A stretch of DNA of 56,932 nt from CAZWEJ01 sp964632435. Its GTDB lineage: Bacteria; Patescibacteriota; Saccharimonadia; UBA4664; SCTI01. Position numbers and translations under genes: made by a program. A model generated the notes under the pieces. That model saw only the letters and a program-made list of their open reading frames with translations. It was not told where the DNA came from and searched no databases. Location: the NCBI GenBank assembly GCA_964632435.1, contig CAZWEJ010000003.1, positions 1-56,932 of the forward strand, read 5' to 3'. Below are positions 1-8,790 of this stretch, piece by piece. Position 1 is the first letter of the stretch. The number at the start of each line of letters is the position of its first letter.

Positions 1-13
1 TTTGTAAATATTT

Positions 14-1555
14 TTATGCTTTGAGATTTAGCCTTTTGACAAGCCACTCTTGATCAAGGCTTGCCAAAAACCAGCCGGCCTTCGGGCCATAATCTTTGCC
101 CAAAACAATCCTATAAATCGCCTGAAACGCAGATCTTGGATCAATCCCTGCCTCATCCTTGGCTTCGTAAATAAGTTCGTGCATTTTTTGACCGTCCTGA
201 GTCTTTTTCTCATCGATTTTTTTCGCCAATACGGCTAAAAAGTCTTTCTGAGCACCAGATAATTGCTCTTTTGGTAGCTCCTTCTGAACCTCAAACTTAA
301 TCTCCTCAGGAGCGTTTTTCTTGAGCCAGTTACTAACAAACTCAAACTCCGACACAATAACGTCTTGCTCACTGTCAACCTGCTGAGAATAGCCTGTCCG
401 TCTAAGCACTTCTAGCGCCTCTTTAGTATTCCCTTGCGCCGCCTGATATACCTGAACAAGATGCTTAAATGGAATGCTAGAGATAACATGTTTCTTTGAC
501 CCGGATACAGCAAAGTTGTAGGCATCACGAAATTCATGCCCCTCGTCTGATTGAGCTGCCGCGAATTCATCAATCAGGTTATATAAGCCCTGGCCCGAAT
601 CAAAAAAGATTTTCTTCTCTGGCCGGCTGCGAACGATAAAGTATCGTAGGATTTCCGCTGGCATGATCTCGAGAGCTTCTTTTGGAGTTACGACATTACC
701 TTTGGAGGAGCTCATTTTGACGGTCTCGCCCGGACGGTGAATGTGGCCATAACGCGCTGCATCGTAAGGAGGGTCTATGCCAAATACCTCCTTGGCAAAA
801 AGACTTGAGGTGTCGTATGAACCACCAGATGCTCCGTGCTCCTGGGCGCCAAATGGTTCAACATTAACCCCAAGCTCTGCCCATCTCGCCGGCCAATCAA
901 GTCTCCAATCTAGCTTCCCTTTACCATTAGCGTAAGAAAATCCATTTATAGTTTGATCTTCCTTTTTCCATGAAGAAATTGTGCCCTTTATAAAAGTACC
1001 CCTATCATCAATAACCCAGACTGGAGTCCATTCCTCGTCCAAGTCCCGATTTGATTTCTCCTCATAGACTTTCTTGATCTTCTCAACATTCTCTAGTGCG
1101 ATTTCGATGTACTTGGTCATCCGATTAGTACTGTATAGATCCTCATAGCTGAGGACGATTTCTGGATGAATACCCATTGGCTCAAGAGACTCTTTAAACG
1201 CGGCGTAAAAGTGATCGGCATAGGATTTGTGACAATCACCATAAGGATCCGGTATCAAAGAAAGTGGCTGCCCAGCATAATCTTTATCTGTTGGCGGAAG
1301 GAAGTCGTACCACTTTCGTAAGGGATCAAAATTATCGACCACGTGTACGTGTCGAGCTTTTCTACCCCTCTGATTAACCGCCCAAGCCAAAGCATCGGCT
1401 GTCATTATCTCGCGAAAATGCCCAATATGATAAGAAGCTGATGGAGAAATGCCGCTAGAAACAATCACTTCGCCTTCGGGAAAGCGCTTAATAATTTCTT
1501 CGGCAGCAACGTCTAGCCAGTAACTGCTTTTTTGACTGATTTGAGACTGACTCAT
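14..1555 (-). CDS. lysS: Class I (archaeal-type) lysyl-tRNA synthetase
   Basis: It charges tRNA-Lys with lysine in the cytoplasm. The protein (513 aa) has the class I Rossmann signatures: HIGH in SYHIGHF near residue 45 and KMSSS in VKMSSSKGNVV near residue 280, followed by a helical anticodon-binding C-terminus. This is the LysRS-I family of archaea, spirochaetes, alphaproteobacteria and several CPR lineages, not the class II LysRS of most bacteria. An ATG three codons upstream overlaps the -10 box TACAAT, so I chose the ATG at 1555, which lies 7 nt after that box and would give a leaderless mRNA. It stands alone after the greA terminator. The family call is very secure; the start is inferred. 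Confidence 0.95.
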   Translation of the reverse strand: MSQSQISQKSSYWLDVAAEEIIKRFPEGEVIVSSGISPSASYHIGHFREIMTADALAWAVNQRGRKARHVHVVDNFDPLRKWYDFLPPTDKDYAGQPLSLIPDPYGDCHKSYADHFYAAFKESLEPMGIHPEIVLSYEDLYSTNRMTKYIEIALENVEKIKKVYEEKSNRDLDEEWTPVWVIDDRGTFIKGTISSWKKEDQTINGFSYANGKGKLDWRLDWPARWAELGVNVEPFGAQEHGASGGSYDTSSLFAKEVFGIDPPYDAARYGHIHRPGETVKMSSSKGNVVTPKEALEIMPAEILRYFIVRSRPEKKIFFDSGQGLYNLIDEFAAAQSDEGHEFRDAYNFAVSGSKKHVISSIPFKHLVQVYQAAQGNTKEALEVLRRTGYSQQVDSEQDVIVSEFEFVSNWLKKNAPEEIKFEVQKELPKEQLSGAQKDFLAVLAKKIDEKKTQDGQKMHELIYEAKDEAGIDPRSAFQAIYRIVLGKDYGPKAGWFLASLDQEWLVKRLNLKA

Positions 1556-1562
1556 AACGCTC

Positions 1563-1568
1563 ATTGTA
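1563..1568 (-). promoter_or_regulatory. lysS -10 box (leaderless start)
   Basis: TACAAT on the minus strand ends 7 nt before the lysS ATG at 1555. No Shine-Dalgarno sequence can fit in between and no convincing -35 was found. Transcription would begin at or next to the start codon. Confidence 0.5.
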
Positions 1569-1590
1569 TCTTAAAAAGGGTTATCTTTAA

Positions 1591-1619
1591 ATCAAAAACG
1601 ACCCTTTGCAGAGCCGTTT
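1591..1619 (-). terminator. Intrinsic terminator of greA
   Basis: On the minus strand a 7-bp stem (AAACGGC paired with GTCGTTT, one G-U) with a 10-nt loop is followed by a T-rich run (TTTTTGATTT). It lies about 20 nt after the greA stop and just before the lysS promoter. Confidence 0.75.
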
Positions 1620-1639
1620 TATCAAGATCTAAAGTGAAT

Positions 1640-2113
1640 CTACTCGATATGGGCGATCTTGTATGTCATCTCGCCGGTTGGGACAGTAATGACGACCTGT
1701 TCACCCTTAGTCTTGCCCATAAGAGCCTGGCCGATTGGTGATTCGTTTGAAATCTTGCCCTCACTTGGGTTCGCTTCTGTTGAGCCTACTATTGTATAGA
1801 TCTGCTTTCCGTCTTCAACCTCAAGGTGAACTGTAGAACCAATGCCAACTTTACCACCAGCTTTGGGCTTAATTATGACGGCATTTCGCAAGATCTGTTC
1901 AACCTCTGCAATTCTACCCTCAACAAATGCCTGATGGTCCTTTGCTGTATCCCAAGAAGAGTTCTCGCTTAGATCACCCTGCTCTTTTGCCTCTTTGAGC
2001 TCTTGAGCAACCTTAGGGCGCTGTTGATTTACCAAATCATCGAGTTCGCTTTTAAGCTTATCGATACCTTCTTTGGTTAAATAGAATTCCTTCTTTGAAG
2101 TGTTTGTACTCAT
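1640..2113 (-). CDS. greA: Transcription elongation factor GreA
   Basis: GreA enters the RNA polymerase secondary channel and stimulates cleavage of backtracked transcripts. The protein (157 aa) has the normal family length: an N-terminal antiparallel coiled coil (about residues 10-80, with GDLSENSSWDTAKD carrying the acidic tip residues) and a C-terminal FKBP-like domain ending in GEMTYKIAHIE. The start ATG at 2113 is preceded by a purine-rich GGAAGG at normal spacing. It is transcribed alone, between a terminator at 2154-2180 and its own terminator at 1591-1619. Family and start are well supported. Confidence 0.96.
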   Translation of the reverse strand: MSTNTSKKEFYLTKEGIDKLKSELDDLVNQQRPKVAQELKEAKEQGDLSENSSWDTAKDHQAFVEGRIAEVEQILRNAVIIKPKAGGKVGIGSTVHLEVEDGKQIYTIVGSTEANPSEGKISNESPIGQALMGKTKGEQVVITVPTGEMTYKIAHIE

Positions 2114-2153
2114 GATTTACCTTCCTATCTTTCTTTCGCTAAGAGAAGGGGTG

Positions 2154-2180
2154 AAAAAAATCCTCGGAGCTAGCCCCGAG
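2154..2180 (-). terminator. Intrinsic terminator upstream of greA
   Basis: The minus-strand stem CTCGGGGC / GCTCCGAG with a 2-nt TA loop (one G-U pair) is followed by seven T residues. The G-U pair forms only in the minus-strand RNA, which supports that orientation. It ends either the mre operon or a short RNA started at the promoter at 2243-2271. Confidence 0.8.
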
Positions 2181-2237
2181 ACATGTTTGCCTAGATATGT
2201 GCAACCTTAGCGTTTGCGATGTACGTATTTTCGCGCA
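2154..2237 (-). ncRNA. Candidate small RNA or greA leader attenuator
   Basis: A promoter-like pair, TTGACA (2266-2271) and AATATT (2243-2248) with a 17-bp spacer, faces the terminator at 2154-2180. A transcript from it would be about 80 nt and contain no convincing ORF. It could be a free-standing sRNA, or a leader of greA with an attenuator. I recognise no family; the call rests only on promoter plus terminator in a 231-bp gap. Confidence 0.3.
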
Positions 2238-2344
2238 GTGTAAATATTGGGTCAATAGTTAACTTTGTCAATAAAAAATATTTACAGTTTTTTGGCTTAG
2301 CAAAGGCAAAGAAAATTGATTTGAACTATAACGCGCTAATGCTT

Positions 2345-4387
2345 TTACGGCCTAACGCAACCGCCCGGCCTAGTAAAGCACCATGCCAGGCTTTCTCTTA
2401 CTGCTGGAGCTGCAAATTGAGCGCCCTCACCGGCATTTGTAATAAGTACGACCATAACTATTTGAGGGTCATCATATGGGGCAAAGGCGGTAAACCAAGC
2501 GTGAGGCTTACGCTTCCCGTTGGGATCGGTTTCGGCGGTTCCGGTTTTGGCAGCAACTGCCACAGGAACTTGCTGCTCGATCTGACAACAAGCTGTTCCG
2601 TAAGGGGCCGCCACAACCTGGCGCATCGCTTGTTTAATAACGTTCAGATTTTCTGGAGCAATAAAGTCCTTTTGAACTACCTGCGGTTCAACCTTCTTAA
2701 CCGTTCTGCCGGCAGAGTCTTTAACCTCTTTTAAGACGTGTGGCTTCATAACTTGGCCACCGTTTGCAACAGCGGCAGTTGCAACAGCCATCTGCAACGG
2801 AGAAGCCCTCAAATCTCCCTGTCCCACCGAAATATTGTATGTATCACCTAGATACCAATCTTCCTTTGTCATTTTTTTCTTGAGCTCAGGGGTCGGCAAT
2901 GTGCCGGCAGTTTCTTCTGGAATATCAACCCCTGTTTTCTTGCCAATCCCAAATTTTGAATAGTAGCTAGTTAGTCTATTAACTCCAAGACCGCCAATAT
3001 TGGCGTATCCGCCTCCAACAGTGTAGAAGAATACGTTTGAGCTCATTGCGATTGCTCGCGTCACATTCACTACTCCAATAGCGCTGTGGCGCTCGTATGA
3101 TCTGAAAGTGTACTTTATATTCGGGTCATATCTGTTTGGAATCTCCAGAGCACCTTTGTCTTCAACACTGGTGTTTGTACCGATGACTTTTTCTTGAAGA
3201 GCTGCGGACCCTATCAACGGCTTGATAATGGACCCTACCGGATATGCACCTCCGAAAACTTTATTGAACAAGGGCTGAGCGGAGTCATTTACGAGTTTGC
3301 CGTAATCTTTTTGAGAAATTCCCTTCGCAAACAGGTTGTTATCATAACTCGGTAAATTCACCGCTGCTAACACTTCACCCGTTTTTGCATTCAGCGCAAC
3401 GCCAGCCGCCTGGCGACTTCCGCTAGCATCCATCTGCCTCTTGATCGCTTCGGTCATCTGTTTCTGCAGCTCCATGTCGATAGACAAGACCAAATTCTCT
3501 CCAGAGACAGCGGGCTTTGCGCTCAGCAGCTTAATAGGCCTGCCCCTTGCATCAACCTCGGTTTGCTCGCTTCCATTTTGACCACGCAAAATACTTTCGT
3601 ACTGCTTTTCGATGCCAAGCTTCCCATTAAGATCGGTTGCCGAATATGTTCGGTCAGCCTTCAAATCTTCTTGAGTAACTCGCCCGGTGTAGCCCATTAT
3701 GGCTCCTAGAAGACCTTCATCTTTATACTCGCGGATTGGATTCTCTTCGAGGTTGAAGCCCCTGAGGTCATTAGATGCCTGGTCAAACTCCAAGTACTTG
3801 TCTCTCTCGATATTTGTAGCAATCAGCTTAGGCTGGGGTGACGATAAGCACTCGAACTTTGCTTGATCTGGCTTTGTTTTTTTTGCGAGAGCTGCATCGA
3901 TGCAAGCTTTCTCCGCTTTTGCCTCAACCTCCTGTTGGCTGATCCCTAAAATGGAAGCCGCCTTGGCGTACATTTCTTGACGTTCTGCATCTTTTTTTGG
4001 CAACAAGCTGGGGGTTACAGAAACGTCTGAACTTGCGAGGTTAGTAACTAGAGGTGTGTTATTACGATCATAAATAACTCCTCGTGGCGCACGTGTGATC
4101 TGTTGCCGAAGCCTGTTACCGTCTGCTAAACCTAGATTTCTCTCCCCTTCTAAAATCTGTAGCTTAAAAAGCTGGACTGCCAGGATCGACATACCGACGA
4201 GAACAATAGCAGCGATAATGATAAGGGGTTTTCTATTTGTCGGCGTCTCAATTACCCCGGCTTCGGCATCAGCTGGCAAGATAGCCTCTGACCACTTTTC
4301 ATGACCACCCTTATCCCGCTTGATAGTTGGGCGGCCTTTTTGAGGCCGTTGTTCGCCAGCGAAGCCAAATAACGGCGTCTTGCTCAT
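2345..4387 (-). CDS. mrdA: Penicillin-binding protein 2 (elongation transpeptidase)
   Basis: This class B PBP cross-links peptidoglycan during elongation with RodA and the Mre proteins. The protein (680 aa) has one N-terminal membrane anchor (about residues 55-75), a PBP dimerisation domain, and a transpeptidase domain with SIIK (catalytic Ser), SSN and KTGT in the right order. The start is ATG at 4387, overlapping the mreD stop as ATGA; an in-frame TTG two codons upstream is less likely. It is the last gene of mreB-mreC-mreD-mrdA, the usual order. A conserved CC pair (TACCQIEQQ) sits between the SSN and KTG motifs. The call is secure. Confidence 0.96.
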   Translation of the reverse strand: MSKTPLFGFAGEQRPQKGRPTIKRDKGGHEKWSEAILPADAEAGVIETPTNRKPLIIIAAIVLVGMSILAVQLFKLQILEGERNLGLADGNRLRQQITRAPRGVIYDRNNTPLVTNLASSDVSVTPSLLPKKDAERQEMYAKAASILGISQQEVEAKAEKACIDAALAKKTKPDQAKFECLSSPQPKLIATNIERDKYLEFDQASNDLRGFNLEENPIREYKDEGLLGAIMGYTGRVTQEDLKADRTYSATDLNGKLGIEKQYESILRGQNGSEQTEVDARGRPIKLLSAKPAVSGENLVLSIDMELQKQMTEAIKRQMDASGSRQAAGVALNAKTGEVLAAVNLPSYDNNLFAKGISQKDYGKLVNDSAQPLFNKVFGGAYPVGSIIKPLIGSAALQEKVIGTNTSVEDKGALEIPNRYDPNIKYTFRSYERHSAIGVVNVTRAIAMSSNVFFYTVGGGYANIGGLGVNRLTSYYSKFGIGKKTGVDIPEETAGTLPTPELKKKMTKEDWYLGDTYNISVGQGDLRASPLQMAVATAAVANGGQVMKPHVLKEVKDSAGRTVKKVEPQVVQKDFIAPENLNVIKQAMRQVVAAPYGTACCQIEQQVPVAVAAKTGTAETDPNGKRKPHAWFTAFAPYDDPQIVMVVLITNAGEGAQFAAPAVRESLAWCFTRPGGCVRP

Positions 4388-4896
4388 AGCCAAGACTTCC
4401 GTTTCAACTCTGCGTTGATTCTTGTTCGTCTGTCAGTCAATAGAACTCGGCCGCCAAATACCATCAACATGATTGAACTGTTTACTGCAATTTGCCATGC
4501 AGTTTTTGAGACGACATAAGACCAGTCTATTTTTACTTTGGGGACGGTAGAAAGAACTGCTAAGTCAAAAAGCAAAGTCGACAGCATAACCAGCACAACA
4601 GCACTTAGCATTGAATCAGAGTGCAACCCTAGCTGTCTGGCAGCAATCACCGCTAATGCAACAACTGTATAGAAGGCTGTTCTTAAACCAAAATCAGCTC
4701 CACTCGCTAAATCGAGCGTTAGGCCCCCTAAAATTGTGCCGGCTAAGGCGATAGAAGCCGACCCCCATAGTGAAAGGCAGATTACCAAAATTAGCATCAG
4801 GTTTGGCATCACTCCAAATGGGCGCCATTGTCCAAAAACCGTCACCTGAACAGCTGCAACAAAAAAGACCAAGACTACTGTTAGAAATACTTTCAT
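4384..4896 (-). CDS. mreD: Rod shape-determining protein MreD
   Basis: MreD is an integral membrane component of the elongasome that works with MreC. The protein (170 aa) is almost entirely hydrophobic with about five predicted membrane segments, matching family size and topology; sequence conservation in MreD is low, so the position between mreC and mrdA is the main evidence. Its stop overlaps the start of mrdA (ATGA), which implies translational coupling. The ATG start at 4896 lies 9 nt after the mreC stop. Confidence 0.88.
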   Translation of the reverse strand: MKVFLTVVLVFFVAAVQVTVFGQWRPFGVMPNLMLILVICLSLWGSASIALAGTILGGLTLDLASGADFGLRTAFYTVVALAVIAARQLGLHSDSMLSAVVLVMLSTLLFDLAVLSTVPKVKIDWSYVVSKTAWQIAVNSSIMLMVFGGRVLLTDRRTRINAELKRKSWL

Positions 4897-4905
4897 TCTG
4901 CCCTC

Positions 4906-5712
4906 TTAAGGTCTGGAAACGACATAAACAACCTCGAGACGATTGAATACCACATCAGAGGTAACCTGCGCCGTCTGGAAAACACCGTTATCCCGCTTGT
5001 CTACAGTTTGGACCTTGCCAATGATCAACCCTTTTGGAATTTCACTGCCAGTACCACTAGTAACAATCGTGTCGCCTGGTTGAACATTCTCGTTTTGAGC
5101 GATTTTATCCATAATCAAACCACTCCCAATCTGGCCATGGATTGTCCCCGTTGGTCGGTTTGGGGCGGTTTGATCAAGAGCCGTCACCCTGAAGTTTGGA
5201 TCGATTATCAAGAAGACTTTCGAAGTTGTGGCACTGACATCTTGAATGGTGCCCACGAGTGACCCCTGCGAAACGACCGCCATCCCCTTTTTGACACCAT
5301 CGCGGCTACCTCTTCCGATCGTGATGAATTGCCGGTAGTTATCTGGCTGATACCCAATAACCTCAGCAGCAATAAGCGCATCTGCTCGCACAGACCCCAC
5401 TCCCAACTGTTTGCGTAACTCGTCGTTCTGCGACTTCAACTCAACATTTTGAGCAACCTGTTGCTTTAAAGAAGCAACCTCCGACCTCAACTGTTGATTC
5501 TCGGAAGCCAGTGAACCTGCAGAGGTCACCACATCCCAGCCTCCTGCCAGCCTTGAGCCGATTCCACTCAGACCGCCAGCTAACGGTTGGGCGGCGGCGC
5601 CAAATACATTCTTTACTGGGCCGAGAAGTCCCAAAATACCGAGCGCGACCAGAATAACTGCCCCTCCCATCAGGAAAATCATTCTCTGCTGAACTTTGCT
5701 CATCCGCCTCAT
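4906..5712 (-). CDS. mreC: Rod shape-determining protein MreC
   Basis: MreC links cytoplasmic MreB filaments to the wall-synthesis enzymes outside the membrane. The protein (268 aa) has an N-terminal membrane segment (about residues 12-32), a coiled coil (about residues 65-105, repeated ENQQLRSEV/SLKQQVAQNVELKSQNDELRK type heptads) and a C-terminal beta domain typical of the family. Two ATG codons (5712, 5703) are possible starts; the first directly follows the mreB stop. It lies in the operon mreB-mreC-mreD-mrdA. The assignment is well supported. Confidence 0.94.
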   Translation of the reverse strand: MRRMSKVQQRMIFLMGGAVILVALGILGLLGPVKNVFGAAAQPLAGGLSGIGSRLAGGWDVVTSAGSLASENQQLRSEVASLKQQVAQNVELKSQNDELRKQLGVGSVRADALIAAEVIGYQPDNYRQFITIGRGSRDGVKKGMAVVSQGSLVGTIQDVSATTSKVFLIIDPNFRVTALDQTAPNRPTGTIHGQIGSGLIMDKIAQNENVQPGDTIVTSGTGSEIPKGLIIGKVQTVDKRDNGVFQTAQVTSDVVFNRLEVVYVVSRP

Positions 5713-5714
5713 AG

Positions 5715-6767
5715 CTACCTCATTGCCGAGCCAAGTTGGCTTGGTACCAGAATGTCCTTAAGCGAATCGAGATCTTCCAAAACTAAGCCTGTGCCGCGAG
5801 CAACAGCCGTTAGAGGATCGTCGGCAATATGAACCGGCATCTTTGTTTGTTGATGAAGCAGCATATCCAGCCCCTTCAATAGAGCTCCACCACCAGCAAG
5901 CACTATCCCCCTCTCTAGAATGTCCGCGACTAGCTCGGGCGGAGTTTCTTCAATCGTTAGCTTAACGGCTTCGATAATTTCACGAACACTTCTACTCAGA
6001 GCTTTTCGAATCTGCTCGCTGGAGACCTCAATCTCCTTAGGAAGACCAGTAACAAGGTCGCGACCTCTCATCGGAACTGTCTTAGAAGCCTCCAAAGGAT
6101 AAGCAGACCCAACTTTTATCTTGATGTTCTCGGCCGTACGATCACCTATTGAAAGGTTGAACTCGTCACGTGCAAATTTGATGATATCCTCACTCAACTC
6201 ATCGCCGGCTATTCGAATGCTGCGTGAGGCAACAATGCCGCCAAGTGATATCACGGCAACTTCTGTCGTTCCGCCGCCAATGTCTACTATCATCGATCCA
6301 GCTGGATCCTGGATCGGCAAGCGACTTCCTATTGCGGCCGCCATAGGTTCCTCAATTAAGAAGGTGTGACGTGCGCCAGCGTTGGTGGCAGCATCTTCAA
6401 CGGCTCGGCGCTCGACCTCGGTAACGCCGGACGGAATACCGACCACAACGCGGGGTCGTGCCAAAAGATTCCATTTTTGCTTGTGCACCTTATCAATAAA
6501 ATAGCGGAGCATCTGCTCAGTAATTTCGAAATCGCTGATTACGCCATCAACCAATGGACGGGTTGCAACGATGCTGGCTGGCGTGCGCCCAACCATCTTT
6601 TTAGCCTCGTCACCTATGGCTAGCACTTGATTTGTATTCGTGTTGATCGCAACGACACTCGGTTCGTTGATAATAATTCCCTGCCCACGAACATATACCA
6701 ACGTGTTCGCAGTACCTAAATCAATACCGATATCTTGAGAAAATCGGCCTAAAAGTCGATCAAACAA
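5715..6767 (-). CDS. mreB: Actin-like cell shape protein MreB
   Basis: MreB polymerises under the membrane with ATP and directs lateral wall synthesis. The protein (350 aa) has the actin-fold motifs: phosphate 1 IGIDLGTANTLVYV at residues 13-26, phosphate 2 VDIGGGTTEVAV near 160, and the adenosine motif LAGGGALLKGLD near 290. The start is TTG at 6767, preceded by a weak AGG; the N-terminus MFDRLLGRFS fits the membrane-binding amphipathic segment of the family. It heads the elongasome operon. Presence of a complete mreBCD-mrdA set suggests rod-like or regulated growth. Confidence 0.96.
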   Translation of the reverse strand: MFDRLLGRFSQDIGIDLGTANTLVYVRGQGIIINEPSVVAINTNTNQVLAIGDEAKKMVGRTPASIVATRPLVDGVISDFEITEQMLRYFIDKVHKQKWNLLARPRVVVGIPSGVTEVERRAVEDAATNAGARHTFLIEEPMAAAIGSRLPIQDPAGSMIVDIGGGTTEVAVISLGGIVASRSIRIAGDELSEDIIKFARDEFNLSIGDRTAENIKIKVGSAYPLEASKTVPMRGRDLVTGLPKEIEVSSEQIRKALSRSVREIIEAVKLTIEETPPELVADILERGIVLAGGGALLKGLDMLLHQQTKMPVHIADDPLTAVARGTGLVLEDLDSLKDILVPSQLGSAMR

Positions 6768-6817
6768 TTAACCTACCAGCATTACCATCTTGATATAGTT
6801 TATCAGGAGTAAAGAGA

Positions 6818-8065
6818 TTACGCTAGAGATTCTAGAGCCTTTTCAATTCCTACTAATTTAGCGTCTTCATCTGTACGCTTCTTGAGCTCAAACGAGTTCG
6901 ATTCGAGAGTTTTAGGACTAATAGTGACTCGAGTTGGTACGCCTACTAGATCTGCGTCGGCAAATTTTTGACCGGCAGAAACATCACGATCATCATATAG
7001 AACTTCAACCCCTGCACTTTCTAGGTCCTTGTAAAGCTTATCGGCTGCCTCAACAACTTTTTCATCCTGACCTATTCGCACTATATGAACCCCAAACGGG
7101 CTTACCGACTCAGGCCAGACCAATCCTTTATCATCTCCGAAAAGCTCAGCAATTACCCCCATCACTCTGGCAGGGCCAATACCGTAACTTCCCATAACCA
7201 CAGTCTTTAGCTCTCCTTTTTCGTCCGTAAACTTTAGACCCAAGGCCTCCGAATATTTTGTACCTAACGGGAAAATGTTCCCTACTTCTGATGCTTTAAC
7301 TTTTTCGAGCTTACTTTTATCTAATCCCAGCTGCTCAATAATTTCGTCGCCGTAAACCTCTTCATTGATGGCAATTCTCTTATCGCGATCAACATAAATG
7401 GTATCCTCGCCTGCTTCGGTAACGGTTTGGAACTCGTGCGAGAACTTACTAAAACTGCCTCCGCTGGCATAAGTCAGGTAGGTATCCTTACCGAGCCCAA
7501 CTCGCTCAAAAACCTTTTTATAGACATCCTTCATCTTGTCGTAGAACTCTTTCATCTCTTTTTCGTCGCGACTGAATGAGTAAAGATCCTTCATGATGAA
7601 CTCGCGAGTTCTCATAATCCCACTTTTTGCTCTGAGCTCATTTCGCATTTTTGTTTGGAACTGATATGCGTATACTGGCAGGTCTTTATAAGAACTGATG
7701 TGTTCTTTCATCATATTGGCAATTGCCTCTTCGTGTGTGTTGGCTAAGCCAATTTCGGAACCATTGTGGAGCTTGGTCTTAAACCAAACATCAACCACCT
7801 TATCGTCCCAACGACCACTCTTTTCCCACACGTCTTTTGGCTGCAGAGACGTCATAAACAGCTCCTGCCCGCCAGCAGCATCCATCTCATCACGTATAAT
7901 TCCGACTATTTTATTAAATACCCTTAAACCTAGAGGCAGCATTACATATGCGCCAGCCATCTCTTTGTATATAAACCCAGCCCTTATTAACAGCTGAGCA
8001 CTTTTTGACTCCTCGTCTCGAGGAGCTTCCTTGAATGTTTTTGAAAAAAGGTTTGAATATCTCAT
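6818..8065 (-). CDS. proS: Prolyl-tRNA synthetase, short form
   Basis: It charges tRNA-Pro. The protein (415 aa) has class II motifs: motif 2 with MRTREFIMKDLYSF around residue 150 and motif 3 with GSYGIGPARVMGVIAE near 305, then an anticodon-binding domain. At 415 aa it lacks the INS editing domain (about 180 aa) that sits between motifs 2 and 3 in the E. coli-type enzyme; short forms are known from alphaproteobacteria and mitochondria. Its ATG overlaps the stop of the upstream CPBP protease (ATGA), so it is the last gene of the rpsB-to-proS run. Confidence 0.95.
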   Translation of the reverse strand: MRYSNLFSKTFKEAPRDEESKSAQLLIRAGFIYKEMAGAYVMLPLGLRVFNKIVGIIRDEMDAAGGQELFMTSLQPKDVWEKSGRWDDKVVDVWFKTKLHNGSEIGLANTHEEAIANMMKEHISSYKDLPVYAYQFQTKMRNELRAKSGIMRTREFIMKDLYSFSRDEKEMKEFYDKMKDVYKKVFERVGLGKDTYLTYASGGSFSKFSHEFQTVTEAGEDTIYVDRDKRIAINEEVYGDEIIEQLGLDKSKLEKVKASEVGNIFPLGTKYSEALGLKFTDEKGELKTVVMGSYGIGPARVMGVIAELFGDDKGLVWPESVSPFGVHIVRIGQDEKVVEAADKLYKDLESAGVEVLYDDRDVSAGQKFADADLVGVPTRVTISPKTLESNSFELKKRTDEDAKLVGIEKALESLA

Positions 8066-8790
8066 GTTTGGCTAATTGCCATATAGGCAAGGTAGTTATT
8101 TATCATATGCAGGATTATTCCCGGAATGATTGATTTAGTACGAGCGTACAAGAAACATAGTACCAAACCAATGAAGAATGTGTACACGACAATATTGGCT
8201 TGAAAATGCGCCAAACCGAATAAAATGCTCGATCCGATCGCTCCACCAATCAGTCCGAGGCGTTTAGAAAATGCGGGGAACATGAAGCCTCTAAATATAG
8301 CTTCCTCAACTAATGGAGGGAAAATAACCAGAGCAAGTAAGCTAAATAGCTTAAATTGTGGCGCAGCCCCGGTAAACTCATTTTCTTGTGCCTGATTGGG
8401 ATCGAATCCCGGAACTAAAAACTGAACTAACTGATAGATCAGCTCAATGCCAATAATAAAAATAATTAGCATTACAGCGATTGTCGGTATTGCGCGCATT
8501 ACAGAAAACCGCCTAAATCCAAGATCTCGCCAACTGGCGTTATGTTTCTTTAGATAAAATCCGATAAGGACATAAGACATTAGTGCATCAAATATGACCA
8601 AAGAAAAACTGGCTCTTGGGTCACCTGAGTCTAAAAGACTCAAAAAAGTATCAATAGGTGGATAAAAATTCGAAAGAACGCCTAGGCTTATTAGGGCAAG
8701 AACCGGCAAGACTACAAATGGGAGAATAAAAACTAGCAAAGCCTCATAGGGCTTCCAGGGTACCTGACGCAGATTAATTGATGGGTTCAT
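8062..8790 (-). CDS. CPBP-family intramembrane metalloprotease (CAAX protease/bacteriocin-processing type)
   Basis: The protein (242 aa) is polytopic and carries the Abi/CPBP signature: the EExxxR motif in VEEAIFRGFMFP (about residue 165) and a later FGLAHFQAN histidine motif, which together form the intramembrane metal site. Substrates of bacterial members are mostly unknown; some relatives process peptides or confer bacteriocin immunity. It overlaps rseP by one base (TAATG) and proS by four (ATGA), so it is translated as part of that operon. Two intramembrane proteases encoded side by side may handle related membrane substrates, but that is inference. Confidence 0.85.
   Translation of the reverse strand: MNPSINLRQVPWKPYEALLVFILPFVVLPVLALISLGVLSNFYPPIDTFLSLLDSGDPRASFSLVIFDALMSYVLIGFYLKKHNASWRDLGFRRFSVMRAIPTIAVMLIIFIIGIELIYQLVQFLVPGFDPNQAQENEFTGAAPQFKLFSLLALVIFPPLVEEAIFRGFMFPAFSKRLGLIGGAIGSSILFGLAHFQANIVVYTFFIGLVLCFLYARTKSIIPGIILHMINNYLAYMAISQT

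Noticed and set aside
2219..2734. 171-codon plus-strand frame over the mrdA 3' end
   Set aside because: Shadow of mrdA without a ribosome binding site or recognisable domain.
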